Shown here in pieces: positions 52,911 to 61,861 of a stretch of 64,000 nucleotides of DNA (within the stretch, counting starts at the first letter, position 1; the number at the start of each line of letters is the position of its first letter). This stretch comes from Paenibacillus uliginis N3/975 (lineage in GTDB: Bacteria; Bacillota; Bacilli; Paenibacillales; Paenibacillaceae): contig NZ_LT840184.1 in assembly GCF_900177425.1 (NCBI RefSeq), forward strand, positions 6,364,261 to 6,428,260, in the 5' to 3' direction. Below the pieces are notes generated by a model that worked only from the letters and a program-made list of their open reading frames with translations, ran no database searches and was not told the DNA's origin. The translations under genes and the position numbers were made by a program.

Positions 52911-53266
52911 ATTATGATCCGACGATTTGACTATTTTATAGCTCCATACTCCATTTGAATCAGATTCATATTAAAAGGCCAAAGCATGGCCGCTACCCGA
53001 TCATTCAGAGGCGTGTACCCGATTTCAGGGGATGACTGCCTCTTTTTTGCGTTTGTTTGAGTGCTTGAAATTGTTAATTCATAAGGAAAATTTGCATCGT
53101 AAGTATTAAAGAGTATATAGTGTTCGAATTTGAAGGTAGAGATCACTGTGTTAAAGTTGCGGACCTGCTGCCCATATGACACTGTCATACCAAGTGGCTG
53201 ACGGCTGTGAATATCGTCTGTTTCTGTTCAGGGATAAGATAAAAGTACGAATGAACGGAGGGGATA

Positions 53267-54391
53267 ATGATCGTTATGAAAGGGACCGGCAGCAGGTTAC
53301 GCTTGTTGGACATTTTGAGGGGCTTTGCGGTATTGGGAACGCTGGGCACGAATATATGGATTTTTGCTCATATGGGTGACTTGAATTATATTTTCACCTT
53401 TATTGACAATGAATGGTGGACCTCCATTCAAGACTTCGTAAGAGTGTTCGTCCTGTTTCTGGTCAATGGCAAGCTTCTCGGCTTGTTGACCATTATGTTC
53501 GGGGTCGGACTGGAGATGAAGTATCAGCAGGCATTAAAAAGAGGAAACGCATGGCCCGGCATGTATATGTGGACATCTGTTATCCTTTTGACAGAGGGAT
53601 TCATTCATTTCACACTAGTCATGGAATATGACATTCTCATGAGCTACGGCATCACGGCTATTATTACTGCTTTCATTATAAAAGGCGGAGACCGCGCCAT
53701 TCGCAGAACGATGAAGATCATCGGTGGATTGCATGGGGCGGTTATGCTGCTCATTTTAATCTTCTTTACCTATCTTGCCGTAACAGGTGGCAATATTTCT
53801 TTAGGCGATATGAAGGAGACTGTATTGTTATATACGGAGGGTAATTGGTTTCAGCAGGTAGCGTACAGGTTGGGGAATTTTATGATACTGCGCACTGAGG
53901 TTCTATTTGTAATCCCGATGAACATTTTTCTGTTCCTGCTGGGCATACGTATAATGAGGTCGGGGGTCTTTGCTCCTGATGAGAATGGCAAGAAAAAACG
54001 GAAGAAGCTTTTTCACATTGGATTTTGCGTAGGCCTTCCGCTTAATTTACTTATTTTCATACCCGGTGGATATTTTGATTTGCCTGTGCGCTATTTATTT
54101 GCACCAATCCTTGCTATCGGATATATCGGGTTGATCGCCAAGCTGGTAGAAGCCAATGAGAAGTTATGGCTGTGGAGCAAGCTTGAACAAGTAGGCAAAA
54201 TGTCGCTCAGCTGTTATGTGATGCAAAATGTCATTTCTGCAGTCATTTTTTATGGATGGGGCTTCAGATTGGGCGGCAGAGTGGATTCGGTCACCATCGT
54301 ATTGATCTGGCTCGTGATATGCTATTTCCAAATCATTTTTGCTTCCATATGGCTGAAGCAATTCAAGTATGGTCCAATGGAAGCAGCGTGA
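53267..54391 (+). CDS. DUF418-family multi-pass membrane protein
   Basis: A 374-residue integral membrane protein with about nine or ten helices. It opens RLRLLDILRGFAVLGTLGTN, the usual start of YeiB/DUF418 proteins, and ends with WLVICYFQIIFASIWLKQFK, then GPMEAA, close to the DUF418 C-terminal motif W...F..GP.E. The biochemical function of this family is not known. The start is at ATG 53267 or 53276; GGAGGGG precedes both. It lies just upstream of a DesK/DesR-like pair in the same direction. Confidence 0.85.
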   Translation: MIVMKGTGSRLRLLDILRGFAVLGTLGTNIWIFAHMGDLNYIFTFIDNEWWTSIQDFVRVFVLFLVNGKLLGLLTIMFGVGLEMKYQQALKRGNAWPGMYMWTSVILLTEGFIHFTLVMEYDILMSYGITAIITAFIIKGGDRAIRRTMKIIGGLHGAVMLLILIFFTYLAVTGGNISLGDMKETVLLYTEGNWFQQVAYRLGNFMILRTEVLFVIPMNIFLFLLGIRIMRSGVFAPDENGKKKRKKLFHIGFCVGLPLNLLIFIPGGYFDLPVRYLFAPILAIGYIGLIAKLVEANEKLWLWSKLEQVGKMSLSCYVMQNVISAVIFYGWGFRLGGRVDSVTIVLIWLVICYFQIIFASIWLKQFKYGPMEAA

Positions 54392-54459
54392 AGATTCACC
54401 TCAAGTCTCATAAGTAAATCAGTAACGAAAGAGATGAACAAATAAGGTGTGTATGAACG

Positions 54460-55572
54460 ATGAAAAGAAAAATATATCCCCTAGAGCATATTGAAAAATA
54501 TCTTATGATTGATGTATTTGTCATTATAGTTTTAGTTTTTAACGTGTTCTTTAAAAAAGACACCATCCATTGGGGGATCAAGGTAGGATTTCTTTTGTTG
54601 TTCGTGGCATCTTATTATGTTGGACTATGGTATCGGGACTGGCGGTTGCTTGTGGCCAGTCTCGTTGGCTTCTCATTGCTTTTAACTTTTGGCATTTACG
54701 CAGGCAATTGGGTCTTGCTATACGGCTTTGTATTTGCTGATTTGCTTGGCAGAGCCCATCGGATGGCGATTATGATCGTCGGGATGGCTGGAATTATAGC
54801 GATGTTTGTGCTGTTCAGTTGGATTAATGCGGGAAGTCCTTTTGCGTTTATTTCAACATTGGAACTTCTGTTTATGGTTGCCCAGCTTGTAGTGCCTGTT
54901 GTGGTGTATACGAGAGGAAAGGCGAATATCTTGAAGGAAAAGCTGGCGGTCGCCAATGCCCAGCTTGAGCGATATATTCAGGAGGAGGAACGAAATCGGA
55001 TTGCTAGGGATCTCCATGATACGCTCGGTCAGACCTTAACGATGATCAAATTGAAAAGTGAGCTAACGATGAGATTGGTGGAGAAAAACCCGGAAAAGGC
55101 GAAACATGAGCTGCATGATATTTTGAACACTTCACGTTATGCGTTAAAGCAGGTGAGGGAGCTCGTCACCGACATGAAATTTATTTCCCTTAAGAAGGAA
55201 ATGGAACTTTCAAAGGATATTTTACAAAATGCTGGAATTGAATTAGTCGTGAAGGATGAGGGGGCCATGCTCCCCTTGTCGAATGTGGCCGAAACGATGC
55301 TGGCACTTTCCGTTAGAGAAGCCATTACCAACATCATTAAACATAGCTTAGCCGACCAGTGTACAATCACACCATACGTTGAGACGGAGTATTACTGTAT
55401 CCAAGTGAGCGATAACGGGCATGGAAACTTGAGACAGGGAGAAGGAAACGGCTTGCACACGATGAAGGAAAGAATGACGATGCTGCAGGGAGATATGTAT
55501 ATGATGGCAAGTCCGGGCCAAGGAACGGTTATTACGCTTAAGGTACCACTGATAAGCAACGGGAGGGTGTAG
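54460..55572 (+). CDS. DesK-like membrane histidine kinase
   Basis: A 370-residue kinase with five N-terminal membrane helices (about 15-160) and little external sequence. The phosphoacceptor lies in RIARDLHDTLGQTL (HisKA_3 type), and the HATPase shows REAITNIIKHS, DNGHG and GNGLHTMKERM. This layout matches B. subtilis DesK, which senses membrane fluidity. The regulator gene starts 5 bases after the stop. No fatty-acid desaturase is next to it, so the output may differ from DesK; DUF418 upstream is a candidate member of the unit. Confidence 0.88.
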   Translation: MKRKIYPLEHIEKYLMIDVFVIIVLVFNVFFKKDTIHWGIKVGFLLLFVASYYVGLWYRDWRLLVASLVGFSLLLTFGIYAGNWVLLYGFVFADLLGRAHRMAIMIVGMAGIIAMFVLFSWINAGSPFAFISTLELLFMVAQLVVPVVVYTRGKANILKEKLAVANAQLERYIQEEERNRIARDLHDTLGQTLTMIKLKSELTMRLVEKNPEKAKHELHDILNTSRYALKQVRELVTDMKFISLKKEMELSKDILQNAGIELVVKDEGAMLPLSNVAETMLALSVREAITNIIKHSLADQCTITPYVETEYYCIQVSDNGHGNLRQGEGNGLHTMKERMTMLQGDMYMMASPGQGTVITLKVPLISNGRV

Positions 55573-55576
55573 CGAG

Positions 55577-56185
55577 GTGATACGTATAGTCATCGCAGAA
55601 GATCAGAAATTGCTTCGGGGGACGTTGACAGCGTTGTTATCTATGGAGGAGGATATGGAAATCGTAGCGGAAGCAGAGAATGGACAGGCGGCATGGGAAG
55701 CTATTGGTCATTATGAGCCGGATGTGTGCTTGCTCGACATCGAGATCCCTTTCCTTTCAGGACTTGAAATTGCAGAGAGACTCAGACAAGAAGGACGCTC
55801 CACAAAAATCATCATCGTAACGACATTCGCTCGCCCCGGTTTCTTGCAAAAAGCAATGGAATTAAAGGTAGAAGGCTATTTATTAAAAGATGAACCGATT
55901 GATTTCTTAATCCAATCCATCCGCAAGGTAATGGCTGGTGAGCGAGTGATTAGCACCGACTTGGCGGCGGTTCTTTTCCTTAGGGAAGAAAATCCGCTAA
56001 CCGAACGCGAAACGGATGTATTGCGATTGTCCAAGTCTGGACTGTCGACCAAGGAAATAGCCAAGCAATTATTTCTGACGGAGGGGACCGTCCGGAATTA
56101 CTTGTCTATCGCCATTCAAAAGCTAGGGGTGCAGACCAGGCAGCAGGCGACTGAAAAAGCGAATGAGCGCGGGTGGATTTCGTAA
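55577..56185 (+). CDS. DesR-like NarL/LuxR-family response regulator
   Basis: A 202-residue regulator from a GTG start with GGGAGGG upstream. Receiver with EDQ at 8-10, phosphoacceptor Asp in CLLDIEIPF (about residue 54), T and K positions in VTTFARPGF and YLLKDEP. LuxR-type helix-turn-helix at about 135-200 (LTERETDVLRLSKSGLSTKE; TVRNYLSIAIQKLGVQTR). The RNYLS.AIQKLG stretch is characteristic of DesR. It pairs with the kinase at 54460. Confidence 0.92.
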   Translation: MIRIVIAEDQKLLRGTLTALLSMEEDMEIVAEAENGQAAWEAIGHYEPDVCLLDIEIPFLSGLEIAERLRQEGRSTKIIIVTTFARPGFLQKAMELKVEGYLLKDEPIDFLIQSIRKVMAGERVISTDLAAVLFLREENPLTERETDVLRLSKSGLSTKEIAKQLFLTEGTVRNYLSIAIQKLGVQTRQQATEKANERGWIS

Positions 56186-56291
56186 ACAGGGTAAATATCA
56201 GTACTAAAAGGTGCTGCAAGCTCTGCCATGTTGGAGAGAGCTATGCTGGAAATGGTATAATTGCAAAAAGGCATTAGAGTGGGAGGCATGA

Positions 56292-57203
56292 ATGATGAGA
56301 GAGGATCTTTTGGCACAGCTGGATGAGTGGCATGAAGAAGATGAATTTGAAGAAATCGTAGATGCCGTTATGGAGATTCCTACGGAGGACAGAGATTATG
56401 TACTGATCAGTCATTTGGGCAGAGCGATGAATAATCTCGAACGTTACGAAGAGGCGATTGAACAGTTCTTAACCATTTCAGAAGAGGGTAAGGATGATCC
56501 GCTTTGGCATTACCGCATGGGGGTTGCCTATTATTATTTGGAACAATATGATGATGCCTTAAGAGAATTTGAAATCGCAGATCAATTAGATCCTGAAGAT
56601 GAGGATACTTTGGAGTTCCTGGATTGGATTCGGAGTAAAACCGCTCAGAAGACTGCAGAAGAGGCCACTGTGTCTAGTGTCCAGTTTGATACGGACTTCG
56701 ATTTCACGAACTTTTGGGATGACAGTGAGCATGCGTTGGAACAATATGTTTCGGATCCCCCCACAGATGAGCTAATTGCTTCCGTGGAAGAGGAACTGGT
56801 CTTCAAGTTGCCAGCTTTCTATATTAATATGATGAAGGTACATAACGGGGGAATTCCCCACAACCGGTGTTTCCCTAAAGGGGAAGCAGTTTGCGGGGCA
56901 GAAGACTATATCAGGATTTCAGGTATTCTGGGAATTGGACGAGAGAAGAGAAAGTCGCTGTGCGGAGATTTAGGCAGCCGGTCTGTGATTGAGGATGGAG
57001 GTTATCCTGAAATCGGTGTGGTGATTTGTGATTGTCCTTCGGAGTCTAGGGTGGTGATGCTGGATTACCGTTCATCCGGAAATGACAGCGAACCAGAAGT
57101 TGTTCATGTGGATAAAGAGAATAATCACAAGATTACCAGCCTTGCCCCAAACTTTGAGGCTTTTATTCGCGGATTGGTGAATGAGGAGATTTACGAGGTT
57201 TAA
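56292..57203 (+). CDS. TPR plus SMI1/KNR4 (SUKH) domain protein
   Basis: A 303-residue cytoplasmic acidic protein with GGGAGG upstream. Residues about 1-115 contain TPR units (LGRAMNNLERYEEAIEQFLT; YHRMGVAYYYLEQYDDALRE). Residues about 150-300 fit the SMI1/KNR4 fold: SVEEELVFKLPAFYINMMKV, HNGGIPHNRCF, GYPEIGVVICDCPS and a late NFEAFIRGL. SUKH proteins often serve as immunity proteins against polymorphic toxins. No toxin gene is adjacent, so this could be an orphan immunity protein or have another adaptor role. The TPR fusion is less usual. Confidence 0.82.
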   Translation: MMREDLLAQLDEWHEEDEFEEIVDAVMEIPTEDRDYVLISHLGRAMNNLERYEEAIEQFLTISEEGKDDPLWHYRMGVAYYYLEQYDDALREFEIADQLDPEDEDTLEFLDWIRSKTAQKTAEEATVSSVQFDTDFDFTNFWDDSEHALEQYVSDPPTDELIASVEEELVFKLPAFYINMMKVHNGGIPHNRCFPKGEAVCGAEDYIRISGILGIGREKRKSLCGDLGSRSVIEDGGYPEIGVVICDCPSESRVVMLDYRSSGNDSEPEVVHVDKENNHKITSLAPNFEAFIRGLVNEEIYEV

Positions 57204-57283
57204 GCAGTAGCATGGCTTATCTAGACACCGGCTGGACATATACAGCATCTTGGAAAATGCGGATAGGCGCAGGTCTATCAAAG

Positions 57284-57316
57284 AAACCACTCCAAATTCA
57301 AATTAGGAGTGGTTTT
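57284..57316. terminator. Convergent terminator
   Basis: AAACCACTCC pairs with GGAGTGGTTT around a 12-base loop, with T4 after. It lies between the SUKH gene and the converging acetyltransferase gene. Confidence 0.75.
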
Positions 57317-57371
57317 ACTTTATATACCAATATATATCTTATGGTCAAACTGTACTTTATGTTTAGATATA

Positions 57372-58196
57372 CTACGGGGAGCCGTAAAGCTTTTTAACCC
57401 TGTTCCTCTCCATCCATGCAGTAGCCCAGTCAACCAGCGGCCGTTGTTCCAGAAATCGGACTTCGGCGTTTCCGACTCTATGAATTCTGATATTCATTTC
57501 TTTATCATATTCCTCGCCTAAGCGGACAAAATCTCCATCGTCCACAGCCTGTGTTTCGTAAGTTACCCACTTTCGCTTGCCTTCATCCATAATTGCACTG
57601 CTTTCATAGACAAATTTCTTAGTAGGATAATTGGCTCTGGTTTCCGACAGATGCAGCGACGTATTTTTATCATAGCCGACGCCTATTAAGAGCACATAAC
57701 CATTCAGTTGATACAATTTATCCAACGGAGAGCCCTTGCTAAAAATATTGCATAAATCATGGTTTTGCGTTAAATATTCCGCATGCTTGCCTACTGCGGC
57801 TATAGATCGTGCAGGGTGATCTGATCGTTTGGATCCCGGCCACTTGCGAAACATTTCGGCCACGACTCCCATGCTGATTGCCGGAGTAATTTCTTTATCA
57901 TAGGCGGGCCAGTGTTCCCGAATAATCGGCCACCATTCCATAGGTTCTTCCCAGTGGACGCCTGTTGAAGGATCGAGATTCTTCCATGTCTGGGATGGCA
58001 TCATCAATGTCCCTTCTTCACCGACAATTTCAAGAAGGGACCGAATTAATGTTTCGGGTCCACCTACAACAAAACCGAGTTTGCTTAAAGAAGCATGTAC
58101 GAATATGTGTTGTCCTTTTGTTAGTCCGCAGTTTTTAAATTGGTTGATTAGATCTTCTTTCGTTAAGATGGCTCTTGTTTCTTTTATTTCAGTCAT
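57372..58196 (-). CDS. AAC(3)-type aminoglycoside N-acetyltransferase
   Basis: A 274-residue enzyme, the usual length of AAC(3)/YokD proteins, using acetyl-CoA to acetylate the 3-amino group of aminoglycosides or a related substrate. ATG 58196 follows GGCGGAGGTAAT. Family marks: VHASLSKLGFVVGGPETLIR, GTLMMPSQTW, DPSTGVHWEEP, the catalytic His region SDHPARSIAAVGKHAEYL, and LLIGVGYDKNTSLHLSETRA. Many members in soil Firmicutes give no clear resistance, so the true substrate is open. A promoter and a terminator hairpin precede the ribosome site, suggesting control by attenuation. Confidence 0.9.
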   Translation of the reverse strand: MTEIKETRAILTKEDLINQFKNCGLTKGQHIFVHASLSKLGFVVGGPETLIRSLLEIVGEEGTLMMPSQTWKNLDPSTGVHWEEPMEWWPIIREHWPAYDKEITPAISMGVVAEMFRKWPGSKRSDHPARSIAAVGKHAEYLTQNHDLCNIFSKGSPLDKLYQLNGYVLLIGVGYDKNTSLHLSETRANYPTKKFVYESSAIMDEGKRKWVTYETQAVDDGDFVRLGEEYDKEMNIRIHRVGNAEVRFLEQRPLVDWATAWMERNRVKKLYGSP

Positions 58197-58216
58197 ATTA
58201 CCTCCGCCTTTCATTA

Positions 58217-58254
58217 AAAAAAAGACAACCCCGCTGCAAGTAGCGGGGTTGTCT
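58217..58254 (-). promoter_or_regulatory. Terminator hairpin in the acetyltransferase leader, possible attenuator
   Basis: On the minus strand AGACAACCCCGCT pairs perfectly over 13 bases with AGCGGGGTTGTCT (6-base loop), then T7. It stands between a good promoter (58326-58298) and the ribosome site of the AAC(3) gene, so leader transcripts should end here unless read-through is induced. It could also be the terminator of the chemoreceptor gene upstream. Confidence 0.72.
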
Positions 58255-58297
58255 CTAGCGTAGCCAGGGAAGCAGTGCCCTTCGATTAATTTTCTAT

Positions 58298-58326
58298 ATT
58301 ATACCAGCTACATTCATTTACAACAA
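58298..58326 (-). promoter_or_regulatory. Sigma-A promoter of the AAC(3) leader
   Basis: On the minus strand: TTGTTG (58326-58321), exact 17-base spacer, TATAAT (58303-58298). Predicted start near 58291, giving a leader of about 95 bases before the AAC(3) ATG with the hairpin inside it. Confidence 0.75.
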
Positions 58327-58380
58327 TATCTCCTGGCAGAAAAATTTGCCGTTACAGCAGCGTGGTGCCAATCGCTAGAA

Positions 58381-60366
58381 CTACTCTGTCCGCTTCAATT
58401 TGAAGCGGAGCACTAGTGACTGCAGTTCTTCGGCGATGCCGGCAAGATGCGCAGCGGAGGCGGCAACTTCCTCCATCGAAGCATTCTGTTCTTCGCTAGA
58501 AGCGGCGACAAGGTCGACCTCTTGTCCAGTGGCCTGGCTAAGGGCACTAGATTTATCAAACGCCGTAATCATCTCTTTATTTGACTCCATCAACCGTTCG
58601 CTGACGCTAGCCACTTGGCCGAGCTGCGTGTCAATGCGTCCAATCGCTTCATACATCTCCTTGAACTGTAGCTCGACCGATTGCGTCATTTCGCTTCCGG
58701 TTGCGGCAGATTCCACGCCTTCCTCCATGCGTCCAACCATGTGGCGGGCACGTTCCTGCACCTCCCTGATTAAGGTGGCAATCTTCTCGGCGGCAGACGC
58801 TGTCTGATCAGCCAGCTTGCGCACCTCCAGAGCGACGACGGCAAATCCGCGGCCTTCCTGACCGGCCCGCGCCGCTTCAATGGAGGCGTTCAGCGCAAGT
58901 AAATTGGTCTGCGAAGCAATTTCCTGAATGAAATTCGTTACCCCGCTAATTTCCCCGGCAACCTGGTTTAGCTCCTCCGTCTCATTTTTAGAGCGATTGG
59001 AGTGCTCAAGAATGGTATCCATCTGTTGTCTCGCGGCGCCGAGAGATTTCTCCCCTTTGTTCGCCAGAACATTGATCAATTGAGACATTTCAGTGCTCTT
59101 ATGTATAGTGCGAATGGCATCATCGAGTTCATGCTGGGCATGCTCCGCCGTTTGCTTAACGGCGTCCATGCTTACATTCATATCGGACGACATGGACGAT
59201 ATTTCTTGCATGGAGGAGGCGACTTGTTCAATCGTTACGACGTTCTGCTCTGAAGTAGCGGACAATTGCTGCGAAGAAGCAGATATTTGCTCGGAATGAT
59301 CGGTAATTAGCAGCAGCACATCGGACAACGATTGCGACATCGTATTGAAGTTCGATTGCAGTTGCCCAATCTCATCCGTTCTTCCGCTCTCGATGGACCG
59401 GACAGTCAAATCGCCATGGGCGATGGAGTCGGTCAGTTGCTTCAATTGCAGTACAGGTCGTATCATCCGTTTCATGAATACCCAAATAAATAAGGAAATG
59501 AGGGCTAGCAGCAGTGCGATAAACAGGAACGAAATCCACAACAAGGGTCCGGTTTTATGATTAATTTCACTCCAATCAATGACGGATACAACGTTTAAGC
59601 CGAGCGAATTTTGATTGTTAAAATGGTAATATTCCTGACGATCTTTATCGGCAAGCATGAACGAGCCTTCAGCTTGATTGCGCATCACTTGGAACCGCTC
59701 GTCTTGAAGCGGCTCACCTTGCTGGAATCGCGGATGCGACAACGTTACGTTGTTCCGATCGAACAAGCTGACATATCCCTGTTCTCCGATCTTGTATGTA
59801 CCTACCAGTTTGTTTAAGTGATCGATGGCAACATCGATTCCTGCTACGCCTGAACCGTCGGAAAGCGTCTTGGCAAACGTAATGACGTAGCTTCCAGTTA
59901 CGACGTCGATATATGGAGACGTCATAATGATCTGACCTTTATTCTGAATCGCTTGCTTGTACCATTCGCGTGTAGTCGGATCGTAACCTTTGCTGTCCTC
60001 ATCAGAAGAGTTGTAGTATCGATCGTCGTAGAACATGAAAGCGGCCAACACATTATCGATGTCTTCCTCTATATGGATGATACGGTCTTTGATATGCGCT
60101 TCCGATTTTTCTCCTGGAGGGACACTGAAATCGGCAAAGCTGTCAATTGTGACGGAATAATCACTGTGCGAATTATTAAGAACATGAGTAATCATTGTTG
60201 TAACGGCTTCGACTTGGGACAACAATTCACGCTCTAGTTGGTTGCGAGCAAGTTGTGTCAAGGAAAGGCTTAGAATGACGGTGGGGACGGCGATAAGCAA
60301 GACAAGGAAGAGCAGCATCTGCTTAGATAGGGATGCTTTATAACGGGTAAACACTTTTTTGATCAT
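58381..60366 (-). CDS. Methyl-accepting chemotaxis protein with Cache sensor
   Basis: A 661-residue chemoreceptor with GAGAGGAG upstream of ATG 60366. TM1 (about 15-37), an external double-Cache-like domain (about 40-275, including YDPTTREWYKQAI and VASGIDVAIDHL-type motifs), TM2 (about 278-302), HAMP (about 303-355), and a signalling domain (about 370-661) with the hairpin tip EIASQTNLLALNASIEAARA, then GQEGRGFAVVALEVRKLADQ. Cache receptors bind small molecules such as amino acids or organic acids directly. It is a single gene; its terminator may be the hairpin at 58217-58254. Confidence 0.93.
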   Translation of the reverse strand: MIKKVFTRYKASLSKQMLLFLVLLIAVPTVILSLSLTQLARNQLERELLSQVEAVTTMITHVLNNSHSDYSVTIDSFADFSVPPGEKSEAHIKDRIIHIEEDIDNVLAAFMFYDDRYYNSSDEDSKGYDPTTREWYKQAIQNKGQIIMTSPYIDVVTGSYVITFAKTLSDGSGVAGIDVAIDHLNKLVGTYKIGEQGYVSLFDRNNVTLSHPRFQQGEPLQDERFQVMRNQAEGSFMLADKDRQEYYHFNNQNSLGLNVVSVIDWSEINHKTGPLLWISFLFIALLLALISLFIWVFMKRMIRPVLQLKQLTDSIAHGDLTVRSIESGRTDEIGQLQSNFNTMSQSLSDVLLLITDHSEQISASSQQLSATSEQNVVTIEQVASSMQEISSMSSDMNVSMDAVKQTAEHAQHELDDAIRTIHKSTEMSQLINVLANKGEKSLGAARQQMDTILEHSNRSKNETEELNQVAGEISGVTNFIQEIASQTNLLALNASIEAARAGQEGRGFAVVALEVRKLADQTASAAEKIATLIREVQERARHMVGRMEEGVESAATGSEMTQSVELQFKEMYEAIGRIDTQLGQVASVSERLMESNKEMITAFDKSSALSQATGQEVDLVAASSEEQNASMEEVAASAAHLAGIAEELQSLVLRFKLKRTE

Positions 60367-60586
60367 CTGTGATGACTCCTCTCAAAGCTGTAAGATAATT
60401 AGTTGCTTAGGGCGACAATATTAATTATTTTATATTTAATATTTATCGGAAAATTGGAAATAAAAGTGTATATAAAACACGTTCTTAAATAATAGTAATT
60501 AGTGGAAAATAGTAATAACAACCCCGAACCCGTGATTTATTAGATTGAAATTACTGAAAATGACGGACAGCAGTAAACGAAGTATC

Positions 60587-60628
60587 AAAAAAGGGATGGA
60601 TTTAGCGTATTGGCTATCCATCCCTTTT
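60587..60628 (-). terminator. Terminator of the minus-strand YesM/YesN operon
   Basis: AAAAGGGATGGAT (60589-60601) pairs perfectly over 13 bases with 60616-60628. On the minus strand T6 follows. It lies just after the regulator stop at 60671. The 220 bases to its left hold the chemoreceptor upstream region, with no gene seen. Confidence 0.85.
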
Positions 60629-60670
60629 AAATTTAGCTGTTTTACTTTATATACTAATTTCGGGAGATCT

Positions 60671-61861
60671 TTATTTAGTTTCGGCTGCCGGAATGCCGAC
60701 CATGCCGTTTTGACGATACTCGCTTGGCGTGACGCCGTACTTTTTGCGAAACAACTGGGAGAAATGCCGTATGTCCTGATAGCCGATCCGTTCCGCGATC
60801 TCCGCCAGCTTCAGCTTTGGATTTTGCAGCAGCTGCTTGGCCTGTTCCAGTCTCAATTGAATCACGTACTCCTTGAAGCCGCAGCCTGTTTTTTGTTTAA
60901 ACAGCTGACTGAAATAAACTGGATTCAGATAAACGACGGACGCAACCTTATCCAGTGATAAATCTGCATGATAATGCGTTCTGATATACTGCAGGGCTAC
61001 CTCCACCGCTTGATCGCCGCCGCTGGCATAATGCTCGTAAACCTGTGTCGAGGACGCTTTCCACATGCGCTGAACTTCTCCGGGCACCTGATTGAAATCG
61101 CATATCCGCTCTGTACTCATGATTTGGAAGGGCACCTTCAAATACTTGATCAAATGTCCTCTCAGCTGTTCGATCAGGACGGGAAGGCCAGCGCTTTCGT
61201 TCAAGGTTACGAGCCCCAAGAGGCTTTTGTTGTCCAAAATGCTGACAAAACCGTTCCCATATTGATGGATCAACTCCTCCAGCACGTTTTCGATAATAAA
61301 ATGCTCCAGCCTCACGACTTTATCCGTCTCCATCCTGACCATCAGAAGGTGGAAATCCGGATGGCTCTCCATAAAAGGGTGGATATCGATTCGTCCGATA
61401 TCCAGTCCCGATGCCCAGCGCTTAAAGACGGCCTCCCGCAAGTATTTGCGGTTCGCCTGAAGCAGCTGCGCCTCCTTCGTCAGCCGATTTTCCCGCTCGA
61501 TCTCCTCGCTCAGCTTATCGATCATCTGGCCCAGCACATCCTTGCCGATCGGCTTAAGGAGATAATCCTTGGCTCCCAAACGGACGGCTTCCTGGGCATA
61601 GGCAAACTCGGAATAAGCGGAAATGACCACCCATTTCATGTACGGATATCTCTTGCTCGCGATATTCATTAGTTCAAGTCCCGTCATGCTCGGCATGAGG
61701 ATATCCGTCAGCACAATATGGATCCTGTGGTTGCGCAGGATAATCAGCGCTTCTTCTGGGTTAGACGCCAAATAGGTGCGAAATTCGGGAAAGCGTTGCC
61801 GTAATGTCCGCTGAATGCCCTCCCGAATGACCGTTTCGTCATCAACTATGAGAATGTCCAT
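60671..61861 (-). CDS. YesN-type AraC-family response regulator
   Basis: A 396-residue regulator. Receiver (DDE at 7-9, Asp in VLTDILMPSMTG, K in YLLKPI); middle region without a clear domain; C-terminal AraC domain (about 295-390) with NPVYFSQLFKQKTGCGFKEY, then LAEIAERIGYQDIRHFSQLF. The start overlaps the end of the kinase gene by 16 bases. It is probably regulated by the kinase at 61846 and controls the sugar transporter whose permease lies upstream. Confidence 0.92.
   Translation of the reverse strand: MDILIVDDETVIREGIQRTLRQRFPEFRTYLASNPEEALIILRNHRIHIVLTDILMPSMTGLELMNIASKRYPYMKWVVISAYSEFAYAQEAVRLGAKDYLLKPIGKDVLGQMIDKLSEEIERENRLTKEAQLLQANRKYLREAVFKRWASGLDIGRIDIHPFMESHPDFHLLMVRMETDKVVRLEHFIIENVLEELIHQYGNGFVSILDNKSLLGLVTLNESAGLPVLIEQLRGHLIKYLKVPFQIMSTERICDFNQVPGEVQRMWKASSTQVYEHYASGGDQAVEVALQYIRTHYHADLSLDKVASVVYLNPVYFSQLFKQKTGCGFKEYVIQLRLEQAKQLLQNPKLKLAEIAERIGYQDIRHFSQLFRKKYGVTPSEYRQNGMVGIPAAETK

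Noticed and set aside
52931..53188. 85-codon minus-strand frame between the XRE and DUF418 genes
   Set aside because: Ends with a protein-like stretch (IGYTPLNDRVAAMLWPF), so a remnant is possible, but there is no ribosome site and I recognise no family. I see nothing else in this gap of about 350 bases.
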